A stretch of DNA of 64,000 nucleotides, taken from contig NZ_CP081295.1 of NCBI RefSeq assembly GCF_019711375.1, positions 2,703,001 to 2,767,000 of the forward strand, read 5' to 3'. The notes below the pieces were generated by a model. That model did not search any database, was not told the origin of the DNA, and worked only from the letters and a program-made list of their open reading frames with translations. Of this stretch, positions 38,581 to 47,850 are shown one piece after another. The position numbers were made by a program, and so were the translations under genes. Origin of the DNA: Qipengyuania aurantiaca (GTDB taxonomy: Bacteria > Pseudomonadota > Alphaproteobacteria > Sphingomonadales > Sphingomonadaceae). How positions within the stretch are numbered: position 1 is the stretch's first letter; each line of letters begins with the position of its first letter.

Positions 38581-40319
38581 GCCAACCTGTCCGTTTTGGC
38601 TGCGCGAGCGCGGTCATTAGCCGCAGGCTTGTGCGCGGCGCTCTTCGCCACATAGCGTGCTCGCACCGCGTTGCGCCCCGAATTCTTCGCTTCGTACAGG
38701 GCCGCATCGGCAAGTTTGACCGCTTCGACGAGGCGCATATCGGAGCCCCCTGCCGCCCCGATGCTGGCGGTGACGGCGGGAATTTCTCCGGAGTTCTCCC
38801 GCGGCCCCGCCTCAATCCGCCCTCTCAGGCATTCTGCGGCGGCGAGCAGGTCCTCGCGCGATGCGGCGCGCAGGACGATGGCAAACTCTTCCCCGCCGAT
38901 GCGGAACGCGCGCGCCTCGTATTTGTCGCGTTCGAAACACGTCTGCATTGCGCGCGCTGCGAAGATGAGCACCTTGTCGCCCGCAAGGTGACCATGATCG
39001 TCGTTCACTGCCTTGAAGTGGTCGATGTCGATCAACAGCAGGCCCTCGCCGCGCCGCAGCCCCATGACCCGATCGAAGGCGCGGCGGTTGCCGAGGCCCG
39101 TCAGCGGATCGGTAAAGGCCATGCGCCCCATCTGCAGCGCCTCGATCCGCGCACGGTCGCGCTGGACGCGCAGGTTCAGCGTGCGCCGCGCGACCGCTGC
39201 GGCCGTGCCAAGCGCCAAGAGCGCAGCCGAGAGGACCATGGCATCGTCGACCAGATTGTCCTGCCGCAGCAGGTCGAAATCGGAGGCCATGCGGACTAGG
39301 CCGGCGACGATCATTCCGGACCACGCGATGGTCAAATGCGGCCAGATGCTGCTCCGCCGGACGATGGCGAGGTAGAGGATCGCTAGCGTTATGGCGGTAA
39401 CTGGAAGCAGCGACAGCAAACTCACGGTGTGCGCGTAATCCCGGACCAATTCGGCGTCCAGGAGGCAAAACAGCTTGGCGACAACCGGCAGCGCCGCGGC
39501 AATCCACGCCGCCTTTCGCATACGGCGCGACACCACGCGCAGTTCGAGAACGGTGAGCAGGAATCCCACCCCTGCCACGCTGACAAGCGCCACGCTGAAG
39601 GTGTTGAGAAAGTAGCGCGCCTTGGCCGAGATCGCCGGCACGACCTCGATGACAAAACCCGAATTGGCCAGCACATAGAGCAGCAGCGCGGCGGTCAGGC
39701 CGATGTGCCAAGACAGGAATCGCGCGCGGATCAATCGAAAATAGAACAGGTCGAACAGCAGCGTGGCAAGAAGCAGGCCGCATATCAGGGCGGCGAATTG
39801 CGCGCGGCTGCTGTGCTGCGCCTGCGCCGCGGCTGCTTCGATCACGCGCATATTGGTAAGCGTGGCTTTCGCCCAGGGACGCACAACCAGCGCATCGACA
39901 CGGGCAAGCGGAGCGCCGGTCTCGGGGACTGGCACACTGAAACGCGTGCCGCTGTACCAGCTCTCCACCGTGTCGGTCGGAGTCACCTTTACGGTCCGCG
40001 TCTGGCCGTCCGCATAGAAGAATGCCAGATCGATACGTTCGAACAGGGCGGAATCGGTCTGCCACAGGAGCGGGCCGTCGAGCGCGCGCAACGATCGCTC
40101 CACATTGGCGACGATGCGAAAGACATCCGCTTCGCCTCCGTATCGGTCCGCACTGCAATCGAGTGCGCCGGGGTCGGCCTCGCGCGCCTGCTGCACCGTG
40201 TCATAGCCGCGCAGGCAGTTGGCCTCGTAAAGCGGCACGGCGGACGCGTGGGCCGGTCCGGCCATGACGGCAAGCGAAAGCGCCCAAAGCGCAGCCAGGA
40301 ACCGGATCGTTAAGCGCAA
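38577..40319 (-). CDS. Membrane GGDEF diguanylate cyclase with 7TM sensor
   Basis: A 580-residue protein. Signal-like segment at 1-25; periplasmic domain at about 26-170; seven hydrophobic helices at about 173-378 (7TMR-DISM-like layout); GGDEF domain at about 400-555. The active motif is GGEEF at 475-479 and the phosphate-binding DIDHFKAVND is intact. There is no RxxD site, so no product inhibition is expected there. It likely makes cyclic di-GMP in response to a periplasmic or membrane signal. It ends with a three-base convergent overlap with the Mpl-like gene. Confidence 0.9.
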   Translation of the reverse strand: MRLTIRFLAALWALSLAVMAGPAHASAVPLYEANCLRGYDTVQQAREADPGALDCSADRYGGEADVFRIVANVERSLRALDGPLLWQTDSALFERIDLAFFYADGQTRTVKVTPTDTVESWYSGTRFSVPVPETGAPLARVDALVVRPWAKATLTNMRVIEAAAAQAQHSSRAQFAALICGLLLATLLFDLFYFRLIRARFLSWHIGLTAALLLYVLANSGFVIEVVPAISAKARYFLNTFSVALVSVAGVGFLLTVLELRVVSRRMRKAAWIAAALPVVAKLFCLLDAELVRDYAHTVSLLSLLPVTAITLAILYLAIVRRSSIWPHLTIAWSGMIVAGLVRMASDFDLLRQDNLVDDAMVLSAALLALGTAAAVARRTLNLRVQRDRARIEALQMGRMAFTDPLTGLGNRRAFDRVMGLRRGEGLLLIDIDHFKAVNDDHGHLAGDKVLIFAARAMQTCFERDKYEARAFRIGGEEFAIVLRAASREDLLAAAECLRGRIEAGPRENSGEIPAVTASIGAAGGSDMRLVEAVKLADAALYEAKNSGRNAVRARYVAKSAAHKPAANDRARAAKTDRLA

Positions 40320-40435
40320 AACCCCTTATCCGCAGGCAACGGCCCACGCTCTCCAGCGCGTGCCAAAGTAACGTTGCTTTGCGAGCCCGTTTGCCCTGGG
40401 GTCTGCGCCCCCCTATTTTCCGGTTTGCCCCCGGA

Positions 40436-41392
40436 TCAGTGCTCAGTGTGACCGATTTTCAGGACTTTGTGTAGCAGAAAGACGATCACGAAGCCGAGCA
40501 GGAGCCCGATGATCGCCGAAACGGCGGCATAGGTCAGCCAGCCGAACAGGCCCGAAAGCGCCCCCGTCGCGGCCTTGACGGCGTACTCTGCGCCATGCGC
40601 CAGATCATAAAGCAGGTCGAAGCCCAGCTCGTGCGTTCCGTGAACAATAATGCCGCCGCCGACCCACAGCATGGCGATGGTGCCAATGAAGGAGAGCGCC
40701 GTGAGCAGCCACGGCATGGCCTTGAGCAGGAAATGCCCGAAATTCTGCGCGGCCTGCGAAGGCTTTTTGGTAAGGTGAAGGCCGAGGTCGTCCATCTTCA
40801 CGATCAGCGCGACCGCGCCATATACAACCACCGTCACCGCGATCGCCACCACGGCCAGCGCCAGCCCGCGACCGATGAAAGAGTCGGCTATAGGGTCGTT
40901 GGAGAGTTCGTTGAGGACGATTGCCATGATCTCTGCGGACAGGATCAGGTCAGTACGGATCGCGCCCGCGACACGCTCCTTCTCGAAAGCAACCGGGTCC
41001 TCGATCACGTCGTCAACGGTCTTGCCGTGCTTGGCGCCGCCCAGCTTTTCCATCACCTTTTCGGCACCCTCATAGGAGAGAAATGCGCCGCCCAGCATCA
41101 GGATCAGGATGATCGCCCCGGGCAGGAACTGGCTCAGCAGAAGCGCGCCGGGAAGCAGGATCAGCAGCTTGTTCTTGAAGCTGCCCTTGGTGATCGCCCA
41201 GATGATCGGCAGCTCGCGCGCGGGCGACAGGCCGGTGACATAGCTCGGGGTGACCGCCGCATCGTCGATCACCACCCCAGCGGTCTTGGATCCGGCGCGC
41301 CCGGCAGCGGCCGCCACATCGTCGATCGATGCAGCTGCGGTACGGGCGATGATGGAAACGTCGTCGAGCAGCGCTACGAGGCCGGATGGCAT
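40436..41392 (-). CDS. DUF808 (YedI-like) membrane protein
   Basis: A 318-residue membrane protein. The start is MPSGLVALLDDVSIIARTAAASIDDVAA, the DUF808 opening, at 41392; a longer reading has cysteine-rich sequence unlike the family. It has about seven hydrophobic segments and the EDPVAFEKERVAGAIRTDLILSAEIMAI block. The family is conserved in many proteobacteria but its role is not established. Divergent from rpsF across about 220 bases. Confidence 0.88.
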   Translation of the reverse strand: MPSGLVALLDDVSIIARTAAASIDDVAAAAGRAGSKTAGVVIDDAAVTPSYVTGLSPARELPIIWAITKGSFKNKLLILLPGALLLSQFLPGAIILILMLGGAFLSYEGAEKVMEKLGGAKHGKTVDDVIEDPVAFEKERVAGAIRTDLILSAEIMAIVLNELSNDPIADSFIGRGLALAVVAIAVTVVVYGAVALIVKMDDLGLHLTKKPSQAAQNFGHFLLKAMPWLLTALSFIGTIAMLWVGGGIIVHGTHELGFDLLYDLAHGAEYAVKAATGALSGLFGWLTYAAVSAIIGLLLGFVIVFLLHKVLKIGHTEH

Positions 41393-41610
41393 TTTGGTCT
41401 TTCCCCTTGGATTACCGAAGCAATGCGCCCCTGCCCCGCCCGTTCCGGCTCGGCAAGCCAGTTGATCGCTTGCATTATCGGCAAATCCCGCTATGTGCGC
41501 GCATCCCTTGCATCCGGGCAGACCGGATTGGGGATACCCAAGAAAGCCGGAGGGGCCCCGCAATCCCGCGGACAAGCCAGCGATCGGCCATAGTGTGAAA
41601 GGAACAGGGC
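41393..41610. promoter_or_regulatory. Divergent DUF808 / rpsF control region
   Basis: A spacer of 218 bases must carry the promoter of the rpsF-rpsR-rplI operon and that of the DUF808 gene. A GAAAGGAACAG ribosome site lies before the rpsF ATG. I see no clear -35/-10 pair by eye and no open frame that looks real. Confidence 0.4.
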
Positions 41611-41976
41611 ATGGCTCTTTACGAGCATGTTTTCCTGGCGCGACAGGACCTGAGCCAGGCTCAGGTAGACCAGCTCGCCGCCACGGCGACTGAAATCGTC
41701 GAAGCTAACGACGGCAAGGTCACCAAGACCGAGACCTGGGGTCTCAAGAACCTCGCCTACAAGATCGACCGTAACCGCAAAGCTCACTTCGTGATGCTCA
41801 ACATCGAAGGCCCCGGTGCCGTCGTTGCCGAGCTCGAGCGCCAGACGCGCATCAACGAAGACGTCATCCGCTACATGACCATCCGTGTCGACGAACACGA
41901 AGAAGGCCCCAGCGTGATGATGCGCAAGAACGAGCGCGATTCCAAGAAGCGCAAGGACCGCGAGGAGCGTAACTGA
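41611..41976 (+). CDS. rpsF: 30S ribosomal protein S6
   Basis: A 121-residue ribosomal protein. It opens [14 protein letters not shown], has [10 protein letters not shown] and FVMLNIEG, all S6 blocks. The C-terminal extension is mixed-charge and ends KDREERN, not in the Glu-Glu that E. coli RimK extends. First gene of rpsF-rpsR-rplI; the stop shares one base with the rpsR start (TGATG). Confidence 0.98.
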   Translation: MALYEHVFLARQDLSQAQVDQLAATATEIVEANDGKVTKTETWGLKNLAYKIDRNRKAHFVMLNIEGPGAVVAELERQTRINEDVIRYMTIRVDEHEEGPSVMMRKNERDSKKRKDREERN

Positions 41977-42200
41977 TGGCCCGTCCGTTTTTCCGCCGCC
42001 GCAAGACCTGCCCGTTCTCCGCGAAGAACGCGCCGGCTATCGATTACAAGGACGTTCGTCTGCTCCAGGGCTTCATGTCCGAGCGTGGCAAGATCGTCCC
42101 CAGCCGCATCACCGCCGTCAGCGCGAAGAAGCAGCGTGAACTGGCCAAGGCCATCAAGCGCGCTCGCCACATCGGCCTGCTGCCCTACATCGTGAAGTAA
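41976..42200 (+). CDS. rpsR: 30S ribosomal protein S18
   Basis: A 74-residue protein with the S18 blocks [23 protein letters not shown] and [22 protein letters not shown]. It binds next to S6 on the 30S platform, and the genes are fused translationally by a one-base overlap. rplI follows after 12 bases. Confidence 0.99.
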   Translation: MARPFFRRRKTCPFSAKNAPAIDYKDVRLLQGFMSERGKIVPSRITAVSAKKQRELAKAIKRARHIGLLPYIVK

Positions 42201-42212
42201 GGAGAAGACCTC

Positions 42213-42851
42213 ATGGATATCATTCTCCTCCAGCGTATCGAAAAGCTCGGCACGATCGGTGACGTCGTCACCGTGAAGGACGGCTACGCACGCAACTTCC
42301 TGCTCCCGCAGAAGAAGGCCCTGCGCGCCAACGAAGCCAACAAGAAGGTCTTCGAAGCCAATCGCGAGCGTCTCGAGAAGGAAAACGCCGAGCGTCGTAC
42401 CGAAGCTGAAAAGTCCGGCGAAAAGGTCGACGGCGTCGAGATCATCCTGATCCGTGCCGCGTCGAACACCGGCCAGCTTTACGGTTCGGTCAACGTCCGC
42501 GACATCGTCAACGGCCTCGCCGACAAGGGTCACGAGATCGATAAGAAGCAGGTCATCATGGGCAACCCGATCAAGACGATCGGCATGCATGACGTGCGCG
42601 TCGACCTCCACCCGGAAGTCTCGGTCACGATCAAGGCCAATGTCGCCCGTTCGGACGACGAAGCCGAACTGCAGACGCAGGGCGTCGACGTTCTCGCACA
42701 GATGTTCGAAGAAGAGCAGCGCGAGATCGAGGAAATGGCTGCGGCCAACACCACCGATCCCACGCTCGAGCCGGGTGAAATCCCCGCCGACATGCTCGAA
42801 GGCGGCGACGACGCCGACGATTCGGACAGCGAAGAGAACGCCGAAGGCTGA
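42213..42851 (+). CDS. rplI: 50S ribosomal protein L9 with long acidic tail
   Basis: A 212-residue protein. Residues 1-150 are L9: [36 protein letters not shown], a long connecting helix, then the C-terminal domain with [10 protein letters not shown]. Usual L9 is about 150 residues; here about 45 further residues are strongly acidic, rich in Glu and Asp, ending DSEENAEG. Last gene of the operon, followed by a clear terminator. Confidence 0.98.
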   Translation: MDIILLQRIEKLGTIGDVVTVKDGYARNFLLPQKKALRANEANKKVFEANRERLEKENAERRTEAEKSGEKVDGVEIILIRAASNTGQLYGSVNVRDIVNGLADKGHEIDKKQVIMGNPIKTIGMHDVRVDLHPEVSVTIKANVARSDDEAELQTQGVDVLAQMFEEEQREIEEMAAANTTDPTLEPGEIPADMLEGGDDADDSDSEENAEG

Positions 42852-42875
42852 TCTTACGCGATACGCGAATAATCA

Positions 42876-42908
42876 GGGCGCGGCGGCTCCGGCTTCCGCG
42901 CCCTTTTT
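42876..42908 (+). terminator. Intrinsic terminator of rpsF-rpsR-rplI
   Basis: GGGCGCGG (42876-42883) pairs perfectly with CCGCGCCC (42896-42903), a 12-base loop, followed by TTTTT. It lies 25 bases after the rplI stop. Confidence 0.9.
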
Positions 42909-42975
42909 GTAACAAGCGGATTCCTGTGGCAGACGGGGTCACGAAAACGAAAAGAGCCAGGAGAAAAAGGCCCCT

Positions 42976-44415
42976 ATGGATTCGATCGAACAGATTCTCG
43001 ATAAGCTTCAGACGGTTTACGATGCCGCGACCGCGCGCCTGCGCGACGATGTCATCGCATTCGGCCGCGAGCGCGAAATTCCGCCCGCTGAACGCCGTAA
43101 GGACGGCAGTTATGCCTATCCCGAACTGCGCATCCTGTTCCGTGGAGGAGAACTCCCGGAAGGCGCAAGCCGCGCTTTCGGCCGCCTCAACACGCCGGGC
43201 CTCTATGCGACGACGGTGACCAAGCCGAGCCTGTTCCGCGAATATCTGCGCGAGCAGATCGAACTGATCGAAAGCAATTACGAGGTCGAGGTCGAAGTCG
43301 GCTCCTCGCGCCAGGAAATCCCCTTCCCCTATGTCCTCGACGGGCAGGCCGGCGCCGAACTGGCCGGCATCGATCCCAACGAGATCGCGCGCCACTTCCC
43401 CTCGACCGATCTTGCCGACATCGGTGACGAACTGGCGGATGGCATCGAACTCGACAATCCGAACGACCCCATCCCGCTGTCGCTGTTCGATGGCCTGCGC
43501 ACCGACTTCAGCCTGGCGCGCCTCGCCCACTACACGGGTACGGACGTCCAGCACTTCCAGCGCTTCATCCTGTTCACCAACTACCACCGTTATGTCGACG
43601 AGTTCGTCGACTGGGCGGGGTCGCAGCTCGGCAAGAACGGCTACACCGCGCTGGCCGGTGCCGGCGGTCTTTTGCTGACCGAGCAGACCGACAACGCGCG
43701 CGCGCAGCTTTCCGACACGGCGTGGCGGCGGCACCAGATGCCCGCCTATCATCTCGTCGGCGAAGGGCGCGGCGGGATCACGCTGGTCAACATCGGCGTC
43801 GGCCCCTCCAACGCCAAGACCATTTGCGACCACCTCGCGGTGCTGCGTCCCGAAGCGTGGCTGATGATCGGCCACTGCGGCGGCCTTCGTCCGAGCCAGA
43901 AGATCGGCGACTACGTGCTCGCCCACGCCTACCTGCGCGATGATCACGTCCTCGACCCGGTTCTCCCGCCCGAAATACCCCTCCCCGCCATTGCCGAAGT
44001 CCAGCAGGCCTTGGCAGGCGCCGCCGAACACGTCTCGGGCGAACACGGCAGCGACCTGAAAAAGCGCATGCGCACCGGAACCGTCGTCACCACCGACGAT
44101 CGCAACTGGGAGCTGCGCTACACTCAGTCGGCCAAGCGCCTGTCACTCAGCCGCGCGGTAGGCATCGACATGGAAAGCGCCACCATCGCGGCGCAAGGCT
44201 ATCGCTTCCGCGTGCCCTACGGCACGCTGCTATGCGTCTCGGACAAACCTCTTCACGGCGAGATCAAGCTGCCGGGTCAGGCCAACAAGTTCTACGAGGA
44301 AGCCATCGCGGCCCACTTGCAGATCGGCGTCACCGCCTGCGACCTGCTCCGCCAGGAAGGCCCGAAGCTGCACAGCCGCAAGCTGCGCGCCTTCAACGAG
44401 CCGCCGTTCAGGTAG
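42976..44415 (+). CDS. amn: AMP nucleosidase
   Basis: A 479-residue enzyme splitting AMP into adenine and ribose 5-phosphate, a purine-pool regulator. The N-terminal AMP-nucleosidase domain (about 1-170) is followed by a nucleoside-phosphorylase fold: GGITLVNIGVGPSNAKT, LMIGHCGGLRPSQKIGDYV and VGIDMESATIAAQGYRF with the purine-site glutamate. Length matches Amn. It overlaps the convergent AT-richer lipoprotein gene by eight bases. Confidence 0.95.
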   Translation: MDSIEQILDKLQTVYDAATARLRDDVIAFGREREIPPAERRKDGSYAYPELRILFRGGELPEGASRAFGRLNTPGLYATTVTKPSLFREYLREQIELIESNYEVEVEVGSSRQEIPFPYVLDGQAGAELAGIDPNEIARHFPSTDLADIGDELADGIELDNPNDPIPLSLFDGLRTDFSLARLAHYTGTDVQHFQRFILFTNYHRYVDEFVDWAGSQLGKNGYTALAGAGGLLLTEQTDNARAQLSDTAWRRHQMPAYHLVGEGRGGITLVNIGVGPSNAKTICDHLAVLRPEAWLMIGHCGGLRPSQKIGDYVLAHAYLRDDHVLDPVLPPEIPLPAIAEVQQALAGAAEHVSGEHGSDLKKRMRTGTVVTTDDRNWELRYTQSAKRLSLSRAVGIDMESATIAAQGYRFRVPYGTLLCVSDKPLHGEIKLPGQANKFYEEAIAAHLQIGVTACDLLRQEGPKLHSRKLRAFNEPPFR

Positions 44416-45025
44416 GGCCAAGCACCGCCTGCTGCGTTTCCCGTAATTTTTGCTGCATGAACGCCGCATCGTAGTTGCGCCAGTAACGCTCAGCAATATC
44501 GGCGAAGTTCTGTCGGAATTGTGCGGTCAGTATCTCGTCTGCGTCATACGGTCCTCCGCATGCGCTTCCGATATCGTCGATTATTCGTGTCACTCCAGCA
44601 ACCAACCATGCCTGCTGACGGTCCTCGGACATCTGAAAAAAGTTGGGGTCTTCCAGGCGAAATCCACTGAGGATTGATGTCTCGTGCAAGACGCAGGTTC
44701 TTGATTGGGCGGACACACTGACATTGAAGCCAAGATCGACCGATTCGACGTAAAGAAGAACGCGCAGTTTTTCGTTAGAACTACATGAGATCGACTCGGC
44801 CCACCATTTATTGCCGACCCAATGCAAACGGTCACATGGCAAACTGGAAAGCTCCGATGGATATCGCTCCGAGCCAACCCAAGGCACTTCATGCTCCCGT
44901 CCGAAGATTTCGGCCCGAGGGGTGATGCCTACATCGGATTGAGGATCTGCGCTTTGCTCTTCGCAAGCCGAGCTGACAGCCATAGCTGTCAAGACGATCG
45001 CCCACGACGCTTTGAGGTTAAGCAT
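44408..45025 (-). CDS. Unknown lipoprotein, AT-richer than surroundings
   Basis: A 205-residue protein. ATG 45025 follows GAGGGTG and overlaps the stop of the upstream kinase gene by eight bases. The N-terminus is a lipoprotein signal ending in VSSAC (C21 or C22). The mature part has six further cysteines (in LPCDRL, ISCSS, RTCVL, SACGG), aromatic pairs and a helical C-terminus. I recognise no family. Its base composition is visibly lower in G+C than amn and the kinase, and it overlaps both neighbours, so it fills the gap between them exactly. Function unknown. Confidence 0.65.
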   Translation of the reverse strand: MLNLKASWAIVLTAMAVSSACEEQSADPQSDVGITPRAEIFGREHEVPWVGSERYPSELSSLPCDRLHWVGNKWWAESISCSSNEKLRVLLYVESVDLGFNVSVSAQSRTCVLHETSILSGFRLEDPNFFQMSEDRQQAWLVAGVTRIIDDIGSACGGPYDADEILTAQFRQNFADIAERYWRNYDAAFMQQKLRETQQAVLGPT

Positions 45026-46421
45026 CACCCTCGGTCTCGAGATGCGGCAGGACTTTCTGCAGCGTCTCGTAAACCTTCTTGCTGCTCACCGGCTTCTCCA
45101 GAACCTCGTCCGAGCTGGTGCGGAAGGTGATCTGGTCGGGGGTGTAGGCGGTCACGAACACGAAGGGCACGCCGCGCTCGCGCAGAATCATCGCGGTCGG
45201 CTCGCTGGTCTTGCCGCCGCCCAGGTTCACATCGAGGAAGGCCGCGTCGATTTCCGCCGTACGCGCAAGCTTCTGCGCATCTTCGGCGTTGAGCGCCGGC
45301 CCGACGACTTCGAAGCCCAGTTCTTCGAGCATGTCGTTCATTTCATAAGCGACGAAGACCTCGTCCTCGACCACGAAAACGCGGGTGATCTCGTTATCGG
45401 GCATCGCAACGTTCTCGCTGGTGAGGGGCATCTCGAATGTCCATTCAAACCCGGATGAGCCATAGGAACGCCGGACTTCTCCCCCGGTTTCCGCCATCAG
45501 GGCGCGGCCGGTCACGAACGTTCCAAAGCCTTCCGCGGAAGGTTCGGATACGGGCGGACCGCCGCTTTCGATCCAGCGTACATGAAGCTGCGGCTGGTCG
45601 CCACTGCGGTCGACGCGCCAGGACAGGTTCACGCGGCCCTCTTCCTCGGACAGGCTACCATATTTCATGGCGTTGCTGGCGAGTTCGTAGAACGCCATGG
45701 AAAATGGCAAGGCGCGGCGGGTGGCGAAAATCACCTCCTCGCCCTCGATTGCGATCCGTTCGTCATCGATGCGCGAGAGGACGGCCCGGGCAATTTCGGC
45801 CAATGCTGACTTCGTGTAATCGTTGCCCACCAGCATGGAATGCGCCGCGGCATAGGCGTTGAGGCGGGAATCGATCTCGTCGCGCAACTCGCCGGCAACC
45901 CCGCTCTTGCGCAAGGAGCGCCCAACGATGGCGTTGGTGACGCTGAAGGCGTTTTTCACACGGTGGTTGAGCTCGGCGATCAGCACGTCCTGCGATTCGC
46001 GCAGGCGATGCTCCTCGTCGACATCGACACAGGCCACCGCCGCGCCGAGAAGATTGCCCTGATCGTCGCGGATAGCCTTGCCGATAATGCGCATCCAGAA
46101 GCGGCTGCCGTCACCGCGCTGGTAATGGACCGTGAGCTCGGAGTGGTCGGCCTCTTCGCGGATGACCTTGGCGAGCGGATATTCGAGCGATTCGACGCGC
46201 CGCCCATCCTCGTGGAAGGACACCCATTCGCCATAGGCCTCCGCATCCTTGGAATGAAAGATCGGGTGGCGCACCATCTCTTCGAGGATGCTGTTGCCGC
46301 GCAGGATTTGCCCATCCGCATCGGTAACGACCACGCCGACGGGTACGGTCTCCATCATTGCTTCGAACAGCTTGAGCTGCTCGGCCAACTCGTCCCTGTC
46401 TCCTGGTATCGATTCAACCAC
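45018..46421 (-). CDS. HWE-family hybrid histidine kinase (PAS-HWE-REC)
   Basis: A 467-residue soluble sensor kinase. PAS at about 15-135 with WMRIIGKAIRDDQGNLLG. The phosphorylation site H153 is in IAELNHRVKNAFS, which with the ATP-binding N250 in YELASNAMKYG and the VRWIESGGPPV element marks the HWE type. A C-terminal receiver domain starts near 345, with D397 in FLDVNLGGG and the late K in VLEKPVSS. No membrane segment, so an internal signal (redox or light are common in this group) is likely. The ligand cannot be read; no LOV cysteine motif is present. Confidence 0.9.
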   Translation of the reverse strand: MVESIPGDRDELAEQLKLFEAMMETVPVGVVVTDADGQILRGNSILEEMVRHPIFHSKDAEAYGEWVSFHEDGRRVESLEYPLAKVIREEADHSELTVHYQRGDGSRFWMRIIGKAIRDDQGNLLGAAVACVDVDEEHRLRESQDVLIAELNHRVKNAFSVTNAIVGRSLRKSGVAGELRDEIDSRLNAYAAAHSMLVGNDYTKSALAEIARAVLSRIDDERIAIEGEEVIFATRRALPFSMAFYELASNAMKYGSLSEEEGRVNLSWRVDRSGDQPQLHVRWIESGGPPVSEPSAEGFGTFVTGRALMAETGGEVRRSYGSSGFEWTFEMPLTSENVAMPDNEITRVFVVEDEVFVAYEMNDMLEELGFEVVGPALNAEDAQKLARTAEIDAAFLDVNLGGGKTSEPTAMILRERGVPFVFVTAYTPDQITFRTSSDEVLEKPVSSKKVYETLQKVLPHLETEGDA

Positions 46422-46486
46422 GCCGACGCCTCACAATTCGTTTAGTAATCAGAGACCTAGGCCACCCAATGACAGCTGTCGAGGGA

Positions 46487-47392
46487 TCAGCCCTGCCCCT
46501 TGGTCTTGGTCTTACCGACCTTGGCGTTGGCAGCCATGTAGTCGATGATCATTCCGGCGATGTCCTTGCCCGTCGCGTTCTCGATCCCTTCGAGGCCGGG
46601 AGAGGAATTGACCTCCATGATGACCGGACCATGGTTGGACCGCAGCATGTCGACGCCGCATACATTGAGGCCCATGCGCTTGGCCGCGCTGACTGCCGTC
46701 GAGCGTTCGGCAGGGGTGATCTTGATGAGTTCAGCACTGCCGCCGCGGTGGAGGTTGCTGCGGAAATCGTCGGCGGCACCGGTGCGCTTCATCGTGGCGA
46801 CGACCTTGCCGCCGACCACCAGGGCGCGAATGTCCGTGCCGCCTGCTTCCTTGATGAATTCCTGCACCAGGATGTTGACGTTGGCACCGCGGAACGCCTC
46901 GATCACCGATTTGGCCGAAGACATCGTTTCCGCAAGCACCACGCCGATGCCCTGCGTCCCTTCGAGCAATTTGATGACCACCGGCGGGCCGTTCACCGCC
47001 TTGATGATTTGCTCGGCCTGCTTGGGGTCGTTCGCATAGGCCGTCAGCGGCAGGCCGAGGCCGTGCTTGGCGAGGATCTGCATGCTGCGCAGCTTGTCAC
47101 GGCTGCGCCCGATGGCGACGCTTTCGTTCAGGGGCCAGCAGCCGCGCATTTCGAACTGGCGCAGGATCGAGAGGCCGTATTGCGTGATCGAGGCCCCGAT
47201 GCGGGGGATGACCGCATCATAGCCAAGGCATGGCTTTCCCTCGTAATAGACTTCGGGTCGGTGACTGGCGATATGCACCGTGCAGCGCGTGGTATTCAGG
47301 ATATCGAGCTCGTGCCCGCGCTCTTCCGCCGCCTCTTTCAAGCGCTTGTGCGAATAGAGGTTCGGGTTGCGAGCAAGCATCGCAATTTTCAT
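46487..47392 (-). CDS. rimK: RimK-like ATP-grasp glutamate ligase
   Basis: A 301-residue ATP-grasp enzyme. It opens [18 protein letters not shown] and has [29 protein letters not shown] (ATP site), [20 protein letters not shown] and [15 protein letters not shown], all RimK features. RimK adds glutamates to the C-terminus of ribosomal protein S6 or relatives. Its start overlaps the stop of the RimB-like gene (ATGA). In this genome S6 does not end in Glu-Glu, so the target may differ. Confidence 0.93.
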   Translation of the reverse strand: MKIAMLARNPNLYSHKRLKEAAEERGHELDILNTTRCTVHIASHRPEVYYEGKPCLGYDAVIPRIGASITQYGLSILRQFEMRGCWPLNESVAIGRSRDKLRSMQILAKHGLGLPLTAYANDPKQAEQIIKAVNGPPVVIKLLEGTQGIGVVLAETMSSAKSVIEAFRGANVNILVQEFIKEAGGTDIRALVVGGKVVATMKRTGAADDFRSNLHRGGSAELIKITPAERSTAVSAAKRMGLNVCGVDMLRSNHGPVIMEVNSSPGLEGIENATGKDIAGMIIDYMAANAKVGKTKTKGQG

Positions 47393-47850
47393 GGTTTATG
47401 GCCTTTCTGGACCTTCATTTCCGGCGTCTGCAACCAGCTGTATCCGGAGTCCACTACAAATCGGCGGCGCAGCGACGAACGGCCGATCAGCATTGGGAAT
47501 TTCATGTCCGCGCGGTTGGCGAGGCTGATCTCGGCGCGAAATTCGACATCGCCGATCTTGAGCGGTGTCTTGATGACGTAGCGATATTGCGTCTCGCCGT
47601 TTGAACTGGTGATGCCGCGCACATCGACATGGACCGCCTCGCAGACCTGGCGGACGTGCTGCTGTTCGAAATCGACGGCGAAACGGACCATCTTTTGTCC
47701 GTCACGCTCGAATTCCTCCAGCACCGTGCCGTGCAGCGAGGACGTGCGCGCGCCGGTATCGATCTTGGCGGGCACGGCGTGGAGGCCCAGGTCGGGCAGG
47801 TGGACCAGCTCGCGCCAGCCGACGGCGGGTAGAGGTTTGCGGGTCGTCAT
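47389..47850 (-). CDS. RimB-like retropepsin-type protease
   Basis: A 153-residue protein. [16 protein letters not shown] carries the aspartic-protease DTGA (D31), and [14 protein letters not shown] is the second conserved block of the RimK-associated ATP-dependent zinc-protease/retropepsin family. Such proteins are encoded next to rimK and modulate glutamate addition to S6. The start overlaps the beta-propeller gene stop and the stop overlaps rimK, so the three are tightly coupled. Confidence 0.88.
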   Translation of the reverse strand: MTTRKPLPAVGWRELVHLPDLGLHAVPAKIDTGARTSSLHGTVLEEFERDGQKMVRFAVDFEQQHVRQVCEAVHVDVRGITSSNGETQYRYVIKTPLKIGDVEFRAEISLANRADMKFPMLIGRSSLRRRFVVDSGYSWLQTPEMKVQKGHKP

